A DNA stretch of 64,000 bases from Thermoleophilaceae bacterium (GCA_030446485.1 JAUJNF010000002.1:291674-355673); one strand, 5' to 3'. Positions 1 to 9,067 are shown, numbered from the stretch's first letter. Numbers and translations: made by a program. The notes: generated by a model not told the origin, from the letters alone.

Positions 1-61
1 CGCCGGGCGCCTGCATCACACCATCGAGGGTCAGGAAGGTGTTGACGATGAGCTCTCGCAT
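1..61 (-). CDS. Dihydrofolate reductase-family (RibD C-terminal-like) protein, N-terminal 20 residues only
   Basis: Reading leftwards from an ATG at 59-61 gives MRELIVNTFLTLDGVMQAPG, the characteristic opening beta strand and SxDG-type nucleotide loop of the small dihydrofolate-reductase-like proteins (RibD C-terminal family) that are common in actinobacteria. A good ribosome binding site (AAAGGA) sits about 6 bases before the ATG. The gene runs off the left edge, so nothing can be said about its active site or length. It diverges from the next gene, which starts 30 bases away. The substrate is usually unknown for this family; true folate reductase activity should not be assumed. Confidence 0.75.
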   Translation of the reverse strand, partial: MRELIVNTFLTLDGVMQAPG

Positions 62-90
62 CTGCGTTCCTTTCTGCGGGGTTCGATGCA

Positions 91-532
91 GTGACCGTCG
101 CCGGCGACGAAACTAATCGCAGTACGATCGGCCGCGTGGCCTTCGTCACCCACGAGCGGGTGTTGTTCGTCGCCGACCCGGACCAGGCCGGCGCCCTGCG
201 GCGGGTTTACGAGGGACTCGTCGGCCGCGGCCGGACGATCACGGCGGCGGACGCCGGTGCACTCGTGTTTCGGGGGGGGGCAGTTCTCGCTACGCGGGTC
301 GAAGAAGGCGATCGGCGGCACCGTCTGGGTGCAACCGAACGGCGCCGGGGTGGCAGTGACGATCCACGCGTCCGACAACGCGCCCGCGACCCAGCTCAAG
401 ATGATGGGATTCGAGCGCCGCCAGTATGAGGCGACGCTCAACGCCGAGCTCGAGAGCATCGAGCGGGACGCATCCGCCGGCGGGGCCGTCGGAGTTCAGC
501 GACAGCAGCAGGGACCAAACTCACGGGGCTGA
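91..532 (+). pseudogene. Unrecognised protein, split by a frameshift at a run of nine G
   Basis: A GTG at 91 opens a frame (TVAGDETNRSTIGRVAFVTHE...) that stays protein-like to about 270. The continuation (GGTVWVQPNGAGVAVTIHAS...ATLNAELESIERD) lies in another frame and ends at 532. The switch falls at the G9 run at 272-280. Joined, the product would be about 145 residues, soluble, with no signal peptide, membrane segment or motif I recognise. The homopolymer makes a sequencing or assembly slip as likely as a real mutation. It lies upstream of the methyltransferase on the same strand. Confidence 0.5.
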
Positions 533-600
533 TGCGGCCAGCTGGTCGGGTCCGAGCGGCCCTACATGCAGTCGCGAACTTCGTATGGGAGAGTCCGCGC

Positions 601-1404
601 ATGTCTCGCGTAGCGGAGATCGGCGGCAGGCGCGTTCCGTTCCTGCGGTGGTCGTTCTGGCGCATGGCGCTCGGGCGGAAGCACCTGGGGACTCACTGGC
701 AGGTAGGAGATGGTCGCGAGGAGGCGCTTGCCGAGCACGTGATCTCGACCGCGCGGCAAGGCGATGTCGACGACGCCATTCGTGCGATTGACGACTTCTG
801 CTACCGCCAGAGCATCATGATGAATGTCGGCGACGAGAAGGGGAAGATCCTCGACGCGGCGATCCGGCGCGTCGATCCGCGTCGCCTGCTCGAGCTTGGT
901 ACCTACTGCGGCTACAGCGCGCTGCGCACGGTTCGCGTGATGCCGGACGAGGCCCACCTCTACTCGATCGAGTTCAGTCCGGCGAACGCCGACATCGCGC
1001 GACGCGTCCTCAGTCACGCCGGGGGCGCGGATCGAGTCACGATCGTGGTCGGCACGCTCGGCGACGGCGGTGGCACGATCTCCGCTCTCGAAGCCGACCA
1101 CGGGTTTCATCAAAGCTCGCTGGATTTCGTCTTCCTCGACCACGCCAAGGAGGCGTACCTGCCGGATCTCGAGCGGATCGTCGAACGCGGGTGGCTACGA
1201 CGGGGAGGTGTCGTCGTAGCCGACAACGTGAAGTTCCCCGGTGCGCCGGATTACCGCGAGCACATGCACGACCGCGAGGGTCGCGACTGGCGCACGACTG
1301 AGCACGAGACGCACCTCGAGTACCAGGCGATTCTCAAGGACCTCGTTCTCGAGTCGGAATACCTCGGGGCGAGCGGGGCTCCTTCAGCGGACGAGGCTTC
1401 TTGA
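601..1404 (+). CDS. Catechol O-methyltransferase-like SAM-dependent O-methyltransferase
   Basis: A class I methyltransferase of the COMT type, 267 residues. The SAM-binding motif I is LLELGTYCGYSAL, followed by the acidic SIEFSP strand that contacts the SAM ribose. FVFLDHAKEAYLPDL and VVADNVKFPGAP match the metal-binding Asp/Asp-Asn region that coordinates magnesium and a catechol diol in this family. Methylation of a small diol or similar acceptor in the cytoplasm is therefore likely; the acceptor is unknown. I start it at the ATG at 601, which has GGGAGAG 8 bases upstream; an in-frame ATG at 532 would add 23 residues but has a poorer site. The frame is intact, unlike most neighbours. Confidence 0.8.
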   Translation: MSRVAEIGGRRVPFLRWSFWRMALGRKHLGTHWQVGDGREEALAEHVISTARQGDVDDAIRAIDDFCYRQSIMMNVGDEKGKILDAAIRRVDPRRLLELGTYCGYSALRTVRVMPDEAHLYSIEFSPANADIARRVLSHAGGADRVTIVVGTLGDGGGTISALEADHGFHQSSLDFVFLDHAKEAYLPDLERIVERGWLRRGGVVVADNVKFPGAPDYREHMHDREGRDWRTTEHETHLEYQAILKDLVLESEYLGASGAPSADEAS

Positions 1405-1543
1405 GCTTGGTCCCGCTCCGCGCCCTGGGCGCCGCACCTCCGGTGAGTGGGTAGCCGCTGGGCCGACGGCCCCGTGCCGCTGCCGCTGTGACGCGAGTGC
1501 AGAAGCGTTAGGTCAGGTGGTCGACGAACTTGCGCGGCCCCCG

Positions 1544-2026
1544 CTACGGCGTCTCTCGGTTGCATAGCTCGGTGGCCCGCGCGCGGGCGGCCTGACGGAC
1601 CAGGTGGTCGCGCTCGGCGACGTCCGTGGCCCGGCGGGCGGCATCCGCGTACGCCCTGGCGGCGGCAGGAAGGTCGCGGCTGAGTTCGTGCAGGTGGACG
1701 GCGCCCGTCGTGGTAGGCGGCGCTCCCTCGAGGTCGGATGGCGCGATTCCCCCGACGATCAATCCTAGCCCCGCCAGGCCAAGCAAAGTGCAGCCGATCA
1801 GGGAGATCGCCCCGCGCGTCGCGCCGCGGACGGCGAGGGCAAGCGCCACGCAGCCGAGCCCGAGCGCGACGAACGCGGCGACCATCAGGGCGCCGTATCG
1901 CCCAACGGCGTAGTAGCTGATGTAGTCGAGCGCAGGGTCGAGGTCCGGTCGCAGGAGGTGAAACGCGAGAACCACCACGGTGAACGCGGCGGCGCCCGCC
2001 ATGGCGGCGGAGGCGAGCGATCTCAC
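1544..2026 (-). CDS. Chimeric ORF: DUF998 membrane protein N-terminus joined to an ECF sigma factor tail
   Basis: Residues 1 to about 108 are a DUF998-type membrane protein: three hydrophobic segments, the LDPALDYISYYAVGRYG entry and the GGIAPSDLEGAPPTTTGAVH signature between segments. Instead of the remaining transmembrane helices, the frame then reads HELSRDLPAAARAYADAARR...AERDHLVRQAARA, a pattern (A..Y..AA.RT....ER..L...AA) I know from the C-terminal tail of SigJ/ECF-type sigma factors. I infer a deletion that fused two genes in frame near base 1,700. Its ATG overlaps the stop of the upstream membrane gene. The chimera probably has no function. Confidence 0.55.
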   Translation of the reverse strand: MRSLASAAMAGAAAFTVVVLAFHLLRPDLDPALDYISYYAVGRYGALMVAAFVALGLGCVALALAVRGATRGAISLIGCTLLGLAGLGLIVGGIAPSDLEGAPPTTTGAVHLHELSRDLPAAARAYADAARRATDVAERDHLVRQAARARATELCNRETP

Positions 2027-2532
2027 GCAGAGGTCCCGCGCTCGGGGAGCGCTCGCTGCAGCCGGTAGCCGTCGAACGCCATTGCGAGCAAGAACAGTAC
2101 CTGGAGGAGGTGGAACAGCGTGTGATCTAGACCGCAGCTTACGAGGCCGCAGCCCGGGTCCGCCTCGAAGGGAGCCGGCGTCCGGCCAGACGAGGCCGAC
2201 GGGAAGGTGACGAAGGCAAACGGCGCGACGATCTGAAGCCGGCGCAGGCCAAGCTCGCGATCGAGATGGCGATCAGCCTCCGCCGCGTGGGACGACGCGC
2301 GAGCAGCGGCACGACGATCAGCGCGAGGAGTACCGTGGCGGGCGACTTCCCGCCACGAAGCGAGGGCAGAAGGCTCGGGAAAGGCCTGGAAAGGCACCTT
2401 GCACGCGGGCCCCAGGTACTCCTCGTCGGCCAGGACCGCGGGGTCCGCGCGCAGAGCGGCGGGCAGCGGCACGACGACGAGGACCAGGACGCCCAGCGCG
2501 ACGGAGACGAGGACCAGGCGCTTCGTGCTCAT
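2023..2532 (-). pseudogene. Small membrane protein with an internal out-of-frame stretch
   Basis: The frame opens with a clear transmembrane helix (RLVLVSVALGVLVLVVVPLPAAL) and ends with another (TLFHLLQVLFLLAMAFDGYRL), 169 residues in all. Between about 2,240 and 2,340 this frame is Arg/Ala-rich and not protein-like, while the adjacent frame on the same strand reads a membrane segment, ATVLLALIVVPLLARRP. Two compensating frameshifts are therefore likely. The start ATG overlaps the stop of the LuxR fragment upstream (ATGA), and the stop overlaps the start of the DUF998 chimera, so the three formed one translationally coupled operon. I do not recognise the family. Confidence 0.5.
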
Positions 2533-2690
2533 CGCTGATCGACGCCCGGCTGCACGAGCCCCGACTCGTAGGCGAGCATGACCGCCTGCACCCGGTCGCG
2601 CAGGCCGAGCTTCATCAGCGTGTGGCCGACGTGCGTCTTCACGGTCGCCTCGCCGAGCACGAGCTCTGAGGCTATCCCGGTGCTTGGCGG
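2529..2690 (-). pseudogene. LuxR-type response regulator, C-terminal HTH fragment
   Basis: Reading leftwards gives [44 protein letters not shown] and a TGA. This is the recognition helix and dimer-face helix of a NarL/LuxR-family DNA-binding domain (V-K-T-H-V, L-G-L-R-D-R). The receiver domain and the first half of the HTH are missing; upstream of about 2,690 the sequence changes to unrelated GC-rich DNA. It is a truncated remnant whose stop overlaps the start of the membrane gene downstream. Confidence 0.7.
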
Positions 2691-2804
2691 CTAGCCCCCC
2701 GGTTACCTCCGGGTCGCGCTCCCGCCCGCGGGTCGATTGCGACCTCCGCGAGCTCGGACGTCTGCCCCTACGGGTACTGCTAGCGCCCGGCAGCGGAGGC
2801 GGTC

Positions 2805-3374
2805 ATGAGCGACGCGCAGACGGCAAATAACTTTCGCCGCGGAGTCGAGGCCGCCGGCGGGCGTCGTGAAATTGAGGTCCGCGTGCTGCGCGACGCCTTC
2901 GGGCGCTCCCGGCTGACCGACAAGGCGCGCGAAGAGATGGAGTCGGCACTCCTGCTCGCCGGTGTCTCGATCGAGCCATCGCTCGCCGACGCCGACCTGA
3001 ACGACCGAGCAGAGCGCGACCCCGCTTGACACGGCGGCCGACGACGAGCGCCGAGCCACAGCGGCGGCGAAGGCTCGCGCCGAGGCGAGACGTGACCGAG
3101 CGCGGGAGCGCCAGGCGAGGGCGAAGGCCGCGCTAGACAGTCGGCGCCGGGTCGAGCGGCGCCGTGAGCGCGAGCGCCGGGAGGCTCAGCTTGCTCCGGT
3201 GCCAGAGCCGGAACCCGAGCCCGAACCCGCAAGCGATTGCGCGTCCGGCTATGACCCGTGCGTGCCCCCTATCCGCCGGACGTGGATTGCCCCGACGTAG
3301 CTGGCCCGATCTCCGTGACGGGCGACGACCCCCACGGACTCGATGGCGATAACAACGGCGTTGGTTGCCAGTAG
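2805..3374 (+). pseudogene. Winged-helix-like/coiled-coil protein ending in a Cys/Asp-rich calcium-loop (excalibur-like) domain; two frameshifts
   Basis: The ATG at 2805 gives 74 residues (MSDAQTANNFRRGVEAAGG...RLTDKAREEMESALLLAGVSIEP) resembling the small winged-helix-like modules seen in actinobacterial mobile regions, then a TGA at 3027. In the next frame an Arg/Glu/Ala-rich coiled coil follows to about 3,220 and a proline-glutamate linker (PEPEPEPEP). After a second switch at the C5 run (3265-3269) the frame ends in DVDCPDV...DPHGLDGDNNGVGCQ, the Cys-bracketed DxDGDGxGC calcium loop of excalibur-type domains. The three parts form a sensible single protein of about 190 residues; both breaks are single-base shifts. 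Confidence 0.5.
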
Positions 3375-3774
3375 GCGAAAAAGAAGCTCTCGCCCGACCT
3401 CGGCCTGATCGAGCGCACGTCAGGTCCCCTCCGGTATTGGCAATGAGACTCGCGGACGTCGGACCGATACGGACACATAACGGACACATCAGGTTGAGCA
3501 CGGGGGGTCACGCGCGTACGCGCGTTAATCGCCAGAGGGGCGGCCTTTGCAGGAAAAATGTGCCTGCGCGTGACCAGCCGTGTGCGCGAGTTCCGCCCAT
3601 CGCTGTCCATGGTAAGGAAGGGGTCATCGGTTCGAGTCCGATGCTGGGCTTGGCTCTACAAAGCTGAATCTGCACCCGTGAAGGTACTCGCGAGCTGCTG
3701 ATGGGCAACGGATTGGGCAACCAGCGGCGACCGCTTACCAATCGTGAGTCGCGGAACGTGTCGCCGCGAGTCAA
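3375..3774. other. Intergenic stretch with a tRNA-like fragment, no gene found
   Basis: About 400 bases between the broken excalibur-like gene and the IS256-type element. No frame here reads like protein. It contains a 12-base palindrome (GCGCGTACGCGC near 3,511-3,523), a direct repeat of GGACACAT near 3,475-3,490 and the tRNA-like 3' piece listed separately. It may be the worn end of an integrated element. Confidence 0.4.
3622..3660 (+). other. tRNA-like 3' end fragment (T arm plus acceptor strand), possible old attachment site
   Basis: ATCGGTTCGAGTCCGAT forms a standard T arm: 5-bp stem, TTCGAGT loop. It is followed by ATGCTGGGCTTGGC, which looks like the 3' acceptor strand. No 5' half of a tRNA lies upstream. 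Orphan tRNA 3' ends of this kind are typical of phage or island attachment sites. It does not match the tRNA-Pro copies further right, so it would belong to a different element. Confidence 0.4.
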
Positions 3775-3794
3775 GTCGTCTGAAGTGGTGTAAC
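3775..3794 (+). repeat. Left terminal inverted repeat of the IS256-family element
   Basis: Inward reading ends in GAAGTGGTGTAAC at 3782-3794; this pairs with the inverse of 5125-5137. The seven outer bases match only at the GTCG. Confidence 0.7.
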
Positions 3795-3809
3795 TCCTCG
3801 TCGGGGTCT

Positions 3810-5018
3810 TCACGCGGCTTGTAGCTGGCCCACCTCCTCTCGTTGCTCATCGCCCTGGTCCCCGAGGACCAGGGCGAGCGATTCCTCGGCGAGGTAGCGC
3901 CGGCAGACGAGCCACTCGTCGTTCTGCTCGATCAGCATCGCCCCGACCAGCCGAATCGCCGCGGCGTCGTTGGGGAAGATGCCGACGACATCGGAGCGCC
4001 GACCGATCTCCTTGTTGAGCCGCTCAAGCGGGTTGGTGCTCCTGAGCTTCGACCAGTGCGCCGCCGGGAAGCGGTAGAAGGCGAGCAGGTCCTGCTCGGC
4101 ACCTTCGAGCAACTCGGCGAGCTTGGGCAGCGGGCCCCTGAAGCGCCCGAGCACCTCGCCGAGGCGCGCCTTGGCCTGCTCTGCACCCTCGGCGTCGAAG
4201 ATCTCGCGCAGCGCAGCCGCCACCAGGCCGCGCTCACTGCGCCGGCAGTGGCCCTGCATGTTGCGAACGAAGTGCACGCTGCAGCGCTGCCAGGGGCAGG
4301 CGAGGATCCGAGCGATCGCCGCCTTCAGCCCCTCGTGGTGGTCAGAGACCGCGAGGCGCACGCCGGCGAGGCCGCGCGAGCGCAGGCCGCGCAGGAACTC
4401 GACCCAGAAGGCCTCCGTCTCCACCTCCCCGAGGTCGATCCCGATCACCTCGCGCCGGCCGCTCTCATGGACCGCGTAGGCGACGACGAGCGCCTTCGAG
4501 CGGACGTGGCCGCCGGATCGGACTTCACGTGCTTGGCGTCCAGCCACAGATAGGGGTACTCGCCTGCGAGCGGTCTGAGCGAAACGCCTCGACCTGCTCG
4601 TCGAGTGACCGGCAGAGCGCCGACACGCGATCCTTCGACATCCCCTGGATGCCGAGCTGCTCGAACAGGCGGTCGACCTTGCGCGTCGAGACGCCGTTGA
4701 CGTAGGCCTCGCGCACGACCGCGACGATCGCCTGCTCGGAGCGCCGGCGCGGCTCGAGGAAGGAGGGGAAGTAGGCCTCTCCCGATCGCTTGCGCGGAAC
4801 GAGCAGCTCGACCTCTCCCACCCGCGTCTCCCATGCACGCGGTCGGTAGCCGTTGCGATGGGTCGCGCGCTGATCTGGCGCCACCTCGCCGAGCTCGGCC
4901 CCGACCCCGGCGGCGATCTCAGCCTCCATCAGCTCGCGCGCGACGATTGCGACCGCCCGCGCACGAAGTCGCCGTGCTCGCCGGCGAGCACGCCCTGAAC
5001 GACATCGGCAACCGTCAT
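3810..5018 (-). pseudogene. IS256-family (mutator-type) transposase, at least three frameshifts
   Basis: The start ATG at 5016-5018 (MTVADVVQGVLAGEHGDFV) is followed by a shift, then ARELMEAEIAAGVGAELGE...HRNGYRPRAWETRVGEVEL, the standard mutator-transposase N-terminal region. Near 4,570 and 4,525 the reading passes through GEYPYLWLDAKHVK in a second frame and then continues to the end with SKALVVAYAVHESGRREVIG. The three catalytic acids are visible: the Asp in LDAKH, the Asp in AVSDHHEGL and the Glu in STNPLERLNKE. Joined, the protein would be about 400 residues, the usual size. In its present state no active enzyme can be made. Confidence 0.85.
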
Positions 5019-5124
5019 CCTGTGGCCCCGGCCATCGCGGTGCTCTCATCGATCTGCTGGAAAGACCGGCGAGTGTGGGGCCCGCGGTGCCCGGAACACC
5101 TCCTTCGGCTCCTATACGGGCGCC

Positions 5125-5144
5125 GTTACACCACTTCTACCGAC
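5125..5144 (-). repeat. Right terminal inverted repeat of the IS256-family element
   Basis: GTTACACCACTTC at 5125-5137 is the exact inverse complement of the left-end core at 3782-3794. Confidence 0.7.
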
Positions 5145-5360
5145 GTGACCGGTCCCGAACGGGATTTGTGAGCGTTCCGGCGTTCACGCCGCGGGTCTCG
5201 ACGGGCCTTCTGAAAGCGCCGTCGAAGCGCTCGTCGGCCTGGAGGGGCCTAGCGCGGGAAAACACGGGGGACGCGGCGACCTGTTCGGCGCCGACGCCTT
5301 GTTCCATCCTGGCCGTTGTAGCGCTCGCCGCTCAAGCAGCTCCACTCGGCGGCGGGATTT

Positions 5361-5389
5361 GTGTAGCCGAAAAGTTGTACCTCTATAAT
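5361..5389 (+). promoter_or_regulatory. Candidate sigma-70-type promoter
   Basis: A perfect TATAAT lies at 5384-5389 in a locally AT-rich patch, which is rare in this genome. A weak -35 (TTGTGT at 5359-5364 or GTGTAG at 5361-5366) sits 17-19 bases upstream. It faces the membrane protein/radical SAM/CDP-alcohol phosphatidyltransferase operon, and the first possible start codon is only 8 bases after the -10, so transcription could be nearly leaderless. Confidence 0.5.
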
Positions 5390-5397
5390 ACTTTGCT

Positions 5398-5496
5398 ATG
5401 CTGACCTTAACTCGACGGGGAGGGGGCACCGTGTTCGGCGGGACCAGAGAGAAGCAGCTGGCTGGAGCCGTGCCCGAGGAGGGCGAGCCTCGGTGA
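5398..5496 (+). CDS. Possible 32-residue leader peptide
   Basis: ATG at 5398 gives MLTLTRRGGGTVFGG... and stops at 5494-5496, overlapping the GTG of the next gene (GTGA). An internal GTG at 5431 has a stronger ribosome binding site (GGGGAGGGGG). There is no homology I recognise. Its position between a good promoter and the operon, and the stop/start overlap, suggest a translated leader that couples to the membrane gene; it could equally be untranslated leader RNA. Confidence 0.3.
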   Translation: MLTLTRRGGGTVFGGTREKQLAGAVPEEGEPR

Positions 5497-6640
5497 CCGA
5501 CCCCCGCGCGGTGGCGCCCCGATCGGCCGCCCAGCGCAGCGCGCGGGCGCTCGCCCGGCATGCTCGTGCTCGGCCTCGCGATGCTGGTGATGGCTCTGAT
5601 CGCTCCTATCGACGCGGGGCCGCGAGCGGCGGAGGCGGTGGCGGCGCTCGCAGCGATCGCGGGCGCCGCCCAGCTCGCCCGCGGAGGCGCACGGAACGGG
5701 CTCGCGGCCGGCGGGCTGACGCTCTTGGGGTCACTGGTCTACTTCGCCGTCACCAACACCGAGTTCCACGCGGGTGGCGTCGGCTACTCGATCGGCGTCG
5801 CTCAGTTCGTGACCGTACCCGTCGGCTTGGTGCTCGGGGGCGCCGCCTTCGCGCTGACGCCGCGCCGCGCCGAGGGGCCGCGGACGGCGCGCATGGGTGA
5901 CTTCGTGCCCGACGGCGCGATCCTCGCGGTGGGGACGATCCTGCTGGGAATCGCGATCGGGCAGCTCGCCAACGAGCGCCTCATGCCGCCGCAGTGGAAC
6001 TGGATCAGCTTCCTGGGGCTGACGGTGACCGGCATGCTCGTGCTGGTCGTCGGCCGCGGAGCCGCCAAGGCGGCGCTCGGCGGCCGATCGTGGGAAGGCA
6101 GACGCCGTCCTCTCGTCGTGCTGGCCACGGAGCTCCTGCTGATCGTGGGCCTCGGCGTGATGATCTACGGCGCGCTGAACAACCTCGTCCTCGGCGCGAA
6201 CGGCTTCAAGACCGGGTTCAAGGGCAACGGCGACGGCCTCGCGCTGTGGGCCGGGGCGGCCCTCTTCCTGGTCGTCGTCCGTGGGGGCTTCAAGCTCGCC
6301 GTCGGGACCCGCGGAGGCGCGGGCCAAGCGGTCATCAGAGAGCTCCTCTTCTTCGTCGGCGTGTTCGCCTTCATCGTTGCTGAGCGCTCGGTGATCTCCG
6401 GAAAGCCGCCGGACGTGCCCGTGGGCGGGGCCGGGTCCGCCGCCGCGCTGATCCTCCTCGGCGCCCTCTTCCTTCTCGTACCCGCGCGGATGGCGGCGAA
6501 GCAGGGGCCCTCGGCGAGCAGGCGACGCGGAGCCGCCCTCGGCGAGCAGGCGACTGCGGGCGCCCCCATCCCGGCTCTCCGCCTGAGCGAAGTTGTCCGA
6601 CTCCTGGCCATGTCCGACTACGGGAAGACGACCCCCATCG
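5493..6640 (+). CDS. Polytopic membrane protein, about ten transmembrane segments; frameshifted near its start and end
   Basis: A GTG at 5493 with a strong GAGGAGGG site gives TDPRAVAPRSAAQRSARALAR, then the sense continues one frame over from the ATG at 5560: MLVLGLAMLVMALIAPIDAG and about nine further hydrophobic helices, ending with AAALILLGALFLLVPARMAA. Beyond about 6,520 the frame loses sense and runs open into the radical SAM gene in the wrong frame, so the true stop was probably lost by a shift; I place the end near 6,640. I do not recognise the family. It is the first gene of a closely spaced set with a radical SAM enzyme, a methyltransferase and a CDP-alcohol phosphatidyltransferase, all membrane-lipid-like functions. 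Confidence 0.6.
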
Positions 6641-6650
6641 CGCGATACGC

Positions 6651-8252
6651 GTGTGCGCGCGCGTTCGCCCACGACCGGAGAACCGAAGATCCGCGCCGCC
6701 CATCGCCCAGCCCGAACCGATCCAGCGCACCAACCGTGCCGAGGTCTTCCTCGAGTACACGAAGTCGATCTGCCCGGTCTGCAAGGTCGTCGTCGACGCC
6801 GAGGTCGGCATCCGCGACAACCGGGTCATCCTCTCGAAGCGCTGCGCCGACCACGGCCGCTTCGAGGCGCTCGTGTACTCGGACGCCGGGATGTACATGG
6901 AGCAGATGCGGTTCAACAAGCCGGGCACGCTCCCGCTCGAGTTCCAGACCGAGATCGTGGACGGCTGCCCGCTCGATTGCGGCCTCTGCCCCGATCACAA
7001 GCAGCACGCGTGCCTCGGCATCATCGAGGTCAACACCGCCTGCAACCTCGACTGCCCCGTCTGCTTCGCCGACTCCGGCCACCAGGCGGACGGCTACTCC
7101 CTCACGCGCGACGACGTCGCGCGCATGCTCGACGCCTTCGTCGCGGCCGAGGGCGAGCCCGAGGTCATCCAGTTCTCCGGCGGCGAGCCGACGATCCACA
7201 AGGACATCGTCGCCTTCATCGAGATGGCGCAGGAGCGCGGGATCAAGGTCGTGATGCTCAACACGAACGGCATCCGCCTCGCGCGCGACCGGCGCTTCAT
7301 GGCGGAGCTCGCCCGGCTCAAGCCGCACGTCTACCTCCAGTTCGACGGGTTCGAGCTGGAAACGCACATGGCGATCCGCGGCAAGGACCTGCGCGAGGAG
7401 AAGCGCCGCGCGCTCGACAACTGCGCGGAGGCGGGCGTGGGCGTGACGCTCGTGGCCGCGATCGAGAAGGGCGTCAACGAGCACGAGGTCGGTGCGATCG
7501 TTCGCCATGGTGTCGAGCACCCGGCGGTTTCGAGCGTCGCCTTTCAGCCGGTCACGCACTCCGGCCGCCACTCGGTGTTCGACCCGCTCGAGCGACTGAC
7601 GAACGCCGACGTGATCAAGCTGTGCGCCGCGGCAGCTCCCCGATTGGTTCGCGGTGTCGGACTTCGTCCCGGTGCCGTGCTGCTTCCCGACCTGCCGCAG
7701 CATGAGCTACGCGCTGGTGGACGGCGACGCGCTGATCCCGTTCACCCGCCTGCTCGACGTCGACGACTACCTCGACTACGTCTCGAACCGGGTCACTCCG
7801 CACCCGGACCTCCAGCACGCGCTCGAGAAGATGTTCTCGTCGTCGGCGACGCCCGGCGCCGAGCGGGCGCTGCTGGCGTGCGAGAGCTGCGGGATCGACC
7901 TGCCCGCCGCGCTCGAGGACCTGCGCGAAAAGGTGTTCATGCTCGTCGTGCAGGACTTCCAGGACCCCTACACGCTCAACGCCAGGCAGCTCATGAAGTG
8001 CTGCGTCGAGGAGATCACGCCCGACGGGCGGCTGATCCCGTTCTGCGCGTACAACTCGGTCGGCTACCGCGAGCAGGTGCGCGAGCAGATGTCGGGCGTG
8101 CGCGTCGCGCCCGTGGTCCCAAACGCCGAGCCGCTTCAGCCGCTGCTCGAGCCGACCCGCTACGGGTCGAAGACGGCGCCGGCACCGGTGTCGCTGCCGC
8201 TCGCGCCGCCGCGCGCGACGCGCGGAACGTCGGACGCAGGCTGGGCTCGTGA
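6651..8252 (+). pseudogene. Radical SAM protein of the MJ0619/tetraether-synthase (Tes) type, one or two frameshifts
   Basis: Residue numbers follow the GTG at 6651. An N-terminal zinc-ribbon-like part (C41, C44, C65) precedes a second Cys cluster, GCPLDCGLCPDH (C106, C110, C113), and then the radical SAM motif CNLDCPVC (C131, C135, C138). SAM-binding FSGGEPTIH follows near residue 180. This exact order of three metal sites is what I know from the MJ0619 family, which includes the archaeal tetraether lipid synthase Tes. Near 7,635 the reading shifts frame; the continuation (SDFVPVPCCFPTCRSMSYAL...FQDPYTLNARQLMKCCVEE...IPFCAYNSVGYRE) carries further cysteines of the same family. The stop TGA at 8250-8252 would overlap the methyltransferase GTG, as expected in an operon. 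Confidence 0.75.
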
Positions 8253-9067
8253 CGGCGACGCCCGCGGAGGTGAAGGCGTGCTGCGCCAGCGCCTGCGCCG
8301 CGCGAGGCGGCGCGCTGGCTGCTCGGCGACCGGTTCCATCCGGGCGGCGCCGAGTGCGCCTGACGAGCCGCCTGGCGCGCGCGCTCGGTGTCGCGCCCGG
8401 CGCCGTCGTGGTCGACGTCGCATGCGGCCCGGGCGCGAGCACGATCCAGGTCGCGCGCGAAACCGGATGCGCCGTCGTCGGCGTGGACCTCGCGGCCGAC
8501 AGCGTGCGCGCGGCGCGCGATGCCGCCGCCGCTGCGGGGCTGAGCGAGCGTGCGCGCTTCGTCGAAGGTGACGCGGAGGCGCTTCGGCCGACCGAGGACG
8601 CTTCGGTCGCGCGGCGCGATCTGCGAGTGCGCGCTCTGCACCTTCCCCGACAAGCGCACCGCCGCGTCCGAGATCGCCATGGGGGTCCTGAAGCCGGCGC
8701 GCGCCTGGCGCTGTCGGACGTGGTCGCCGAGCGCGACCGGCTGCCGGACGACCTGCGCACCCTCGACGCGTGGGTCGCGTGCTTCGCCGACGCACGGCCG
8801 CTCGATGAGGTCGAGGACCTGCTGGCCGGCGCGGGACTCGAGCCGGAGCTGAGCGACGGCGCCACGACGCGGCGCTCGCGACGCTGCTGGACCGTGTCGA
8901 GGCGCGCCTGCGCGCCGAGGAGATGCGGCTGCTCGGGAGGCGCGTCCCTGCCGCGCTGGCGGGCAAGGCGGCACGCGTGGGCTGGCGCTGGTCGACGCCG
9001 CGCGCGCACACACGCCGTCGGCGACGGCGCGCTCGGCTACGCCGTCGTGACCGCCCGGCGCCGATGA
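8249..9067 (+). pseudogene. Class I SAM-dependent methyltransferase (ArsM-like), multiple frameshifts
   Basis: Starts at a GTG overlapping the preceding stop. Motif I is intact (VVVDVACGPGASTIQVARETG, with VVGVDLAADSV after it). Pieces in other frames complete the fold: ARWLLGDRFHPGG near 8,305-8,345, ALTSRLARALG, GAICECALCTFPDKRTA near 8,615-8,660, LALSDVVAERDRLPDDLRTL and a C-terminal VGDGALGYAVVTARR. At least four single-base shifts are needed to read it through, so it is not functional as written. The CECALCTF motif and the N-terminal CCAS are as in arsenite-methyltransferase-like enzymes. Its stop overlaps the ATG of the FAD remnant (ATGA). Confidence 0.65.

Larger units (their letters stand above)
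3775..5144 (-). mobile_element. IS256-family insertion sequence, inactive
   Basis: The element is bounded by inverted ends: the left end at 3775-3794 and the right end at 5125-5144 share a perfect 13-base core (GAAGTGGTGTAAC read inward) with three mismatches in the outer bases. Its length, about 1.37 kb, is usual for IS256-family elements. It carries one transposase frame on the minus strand, broken by several shifts. I could not find a convincing 8-9 base target duplication at the ends, so the exact borders are uncertain by a few bases. Confidence 0.8.

Noticed and set aside
6651..8252. Radical SAM protein as a MoaA/PqqE-type SPASM maturase
   Set aside because: The N-terminal zinc-ribbon-like cysteines and GCPLDCGLCPDH before the CxxxCxxC are specific for the MJ0619/Tes type, and no peptide substrate gene is nearby.
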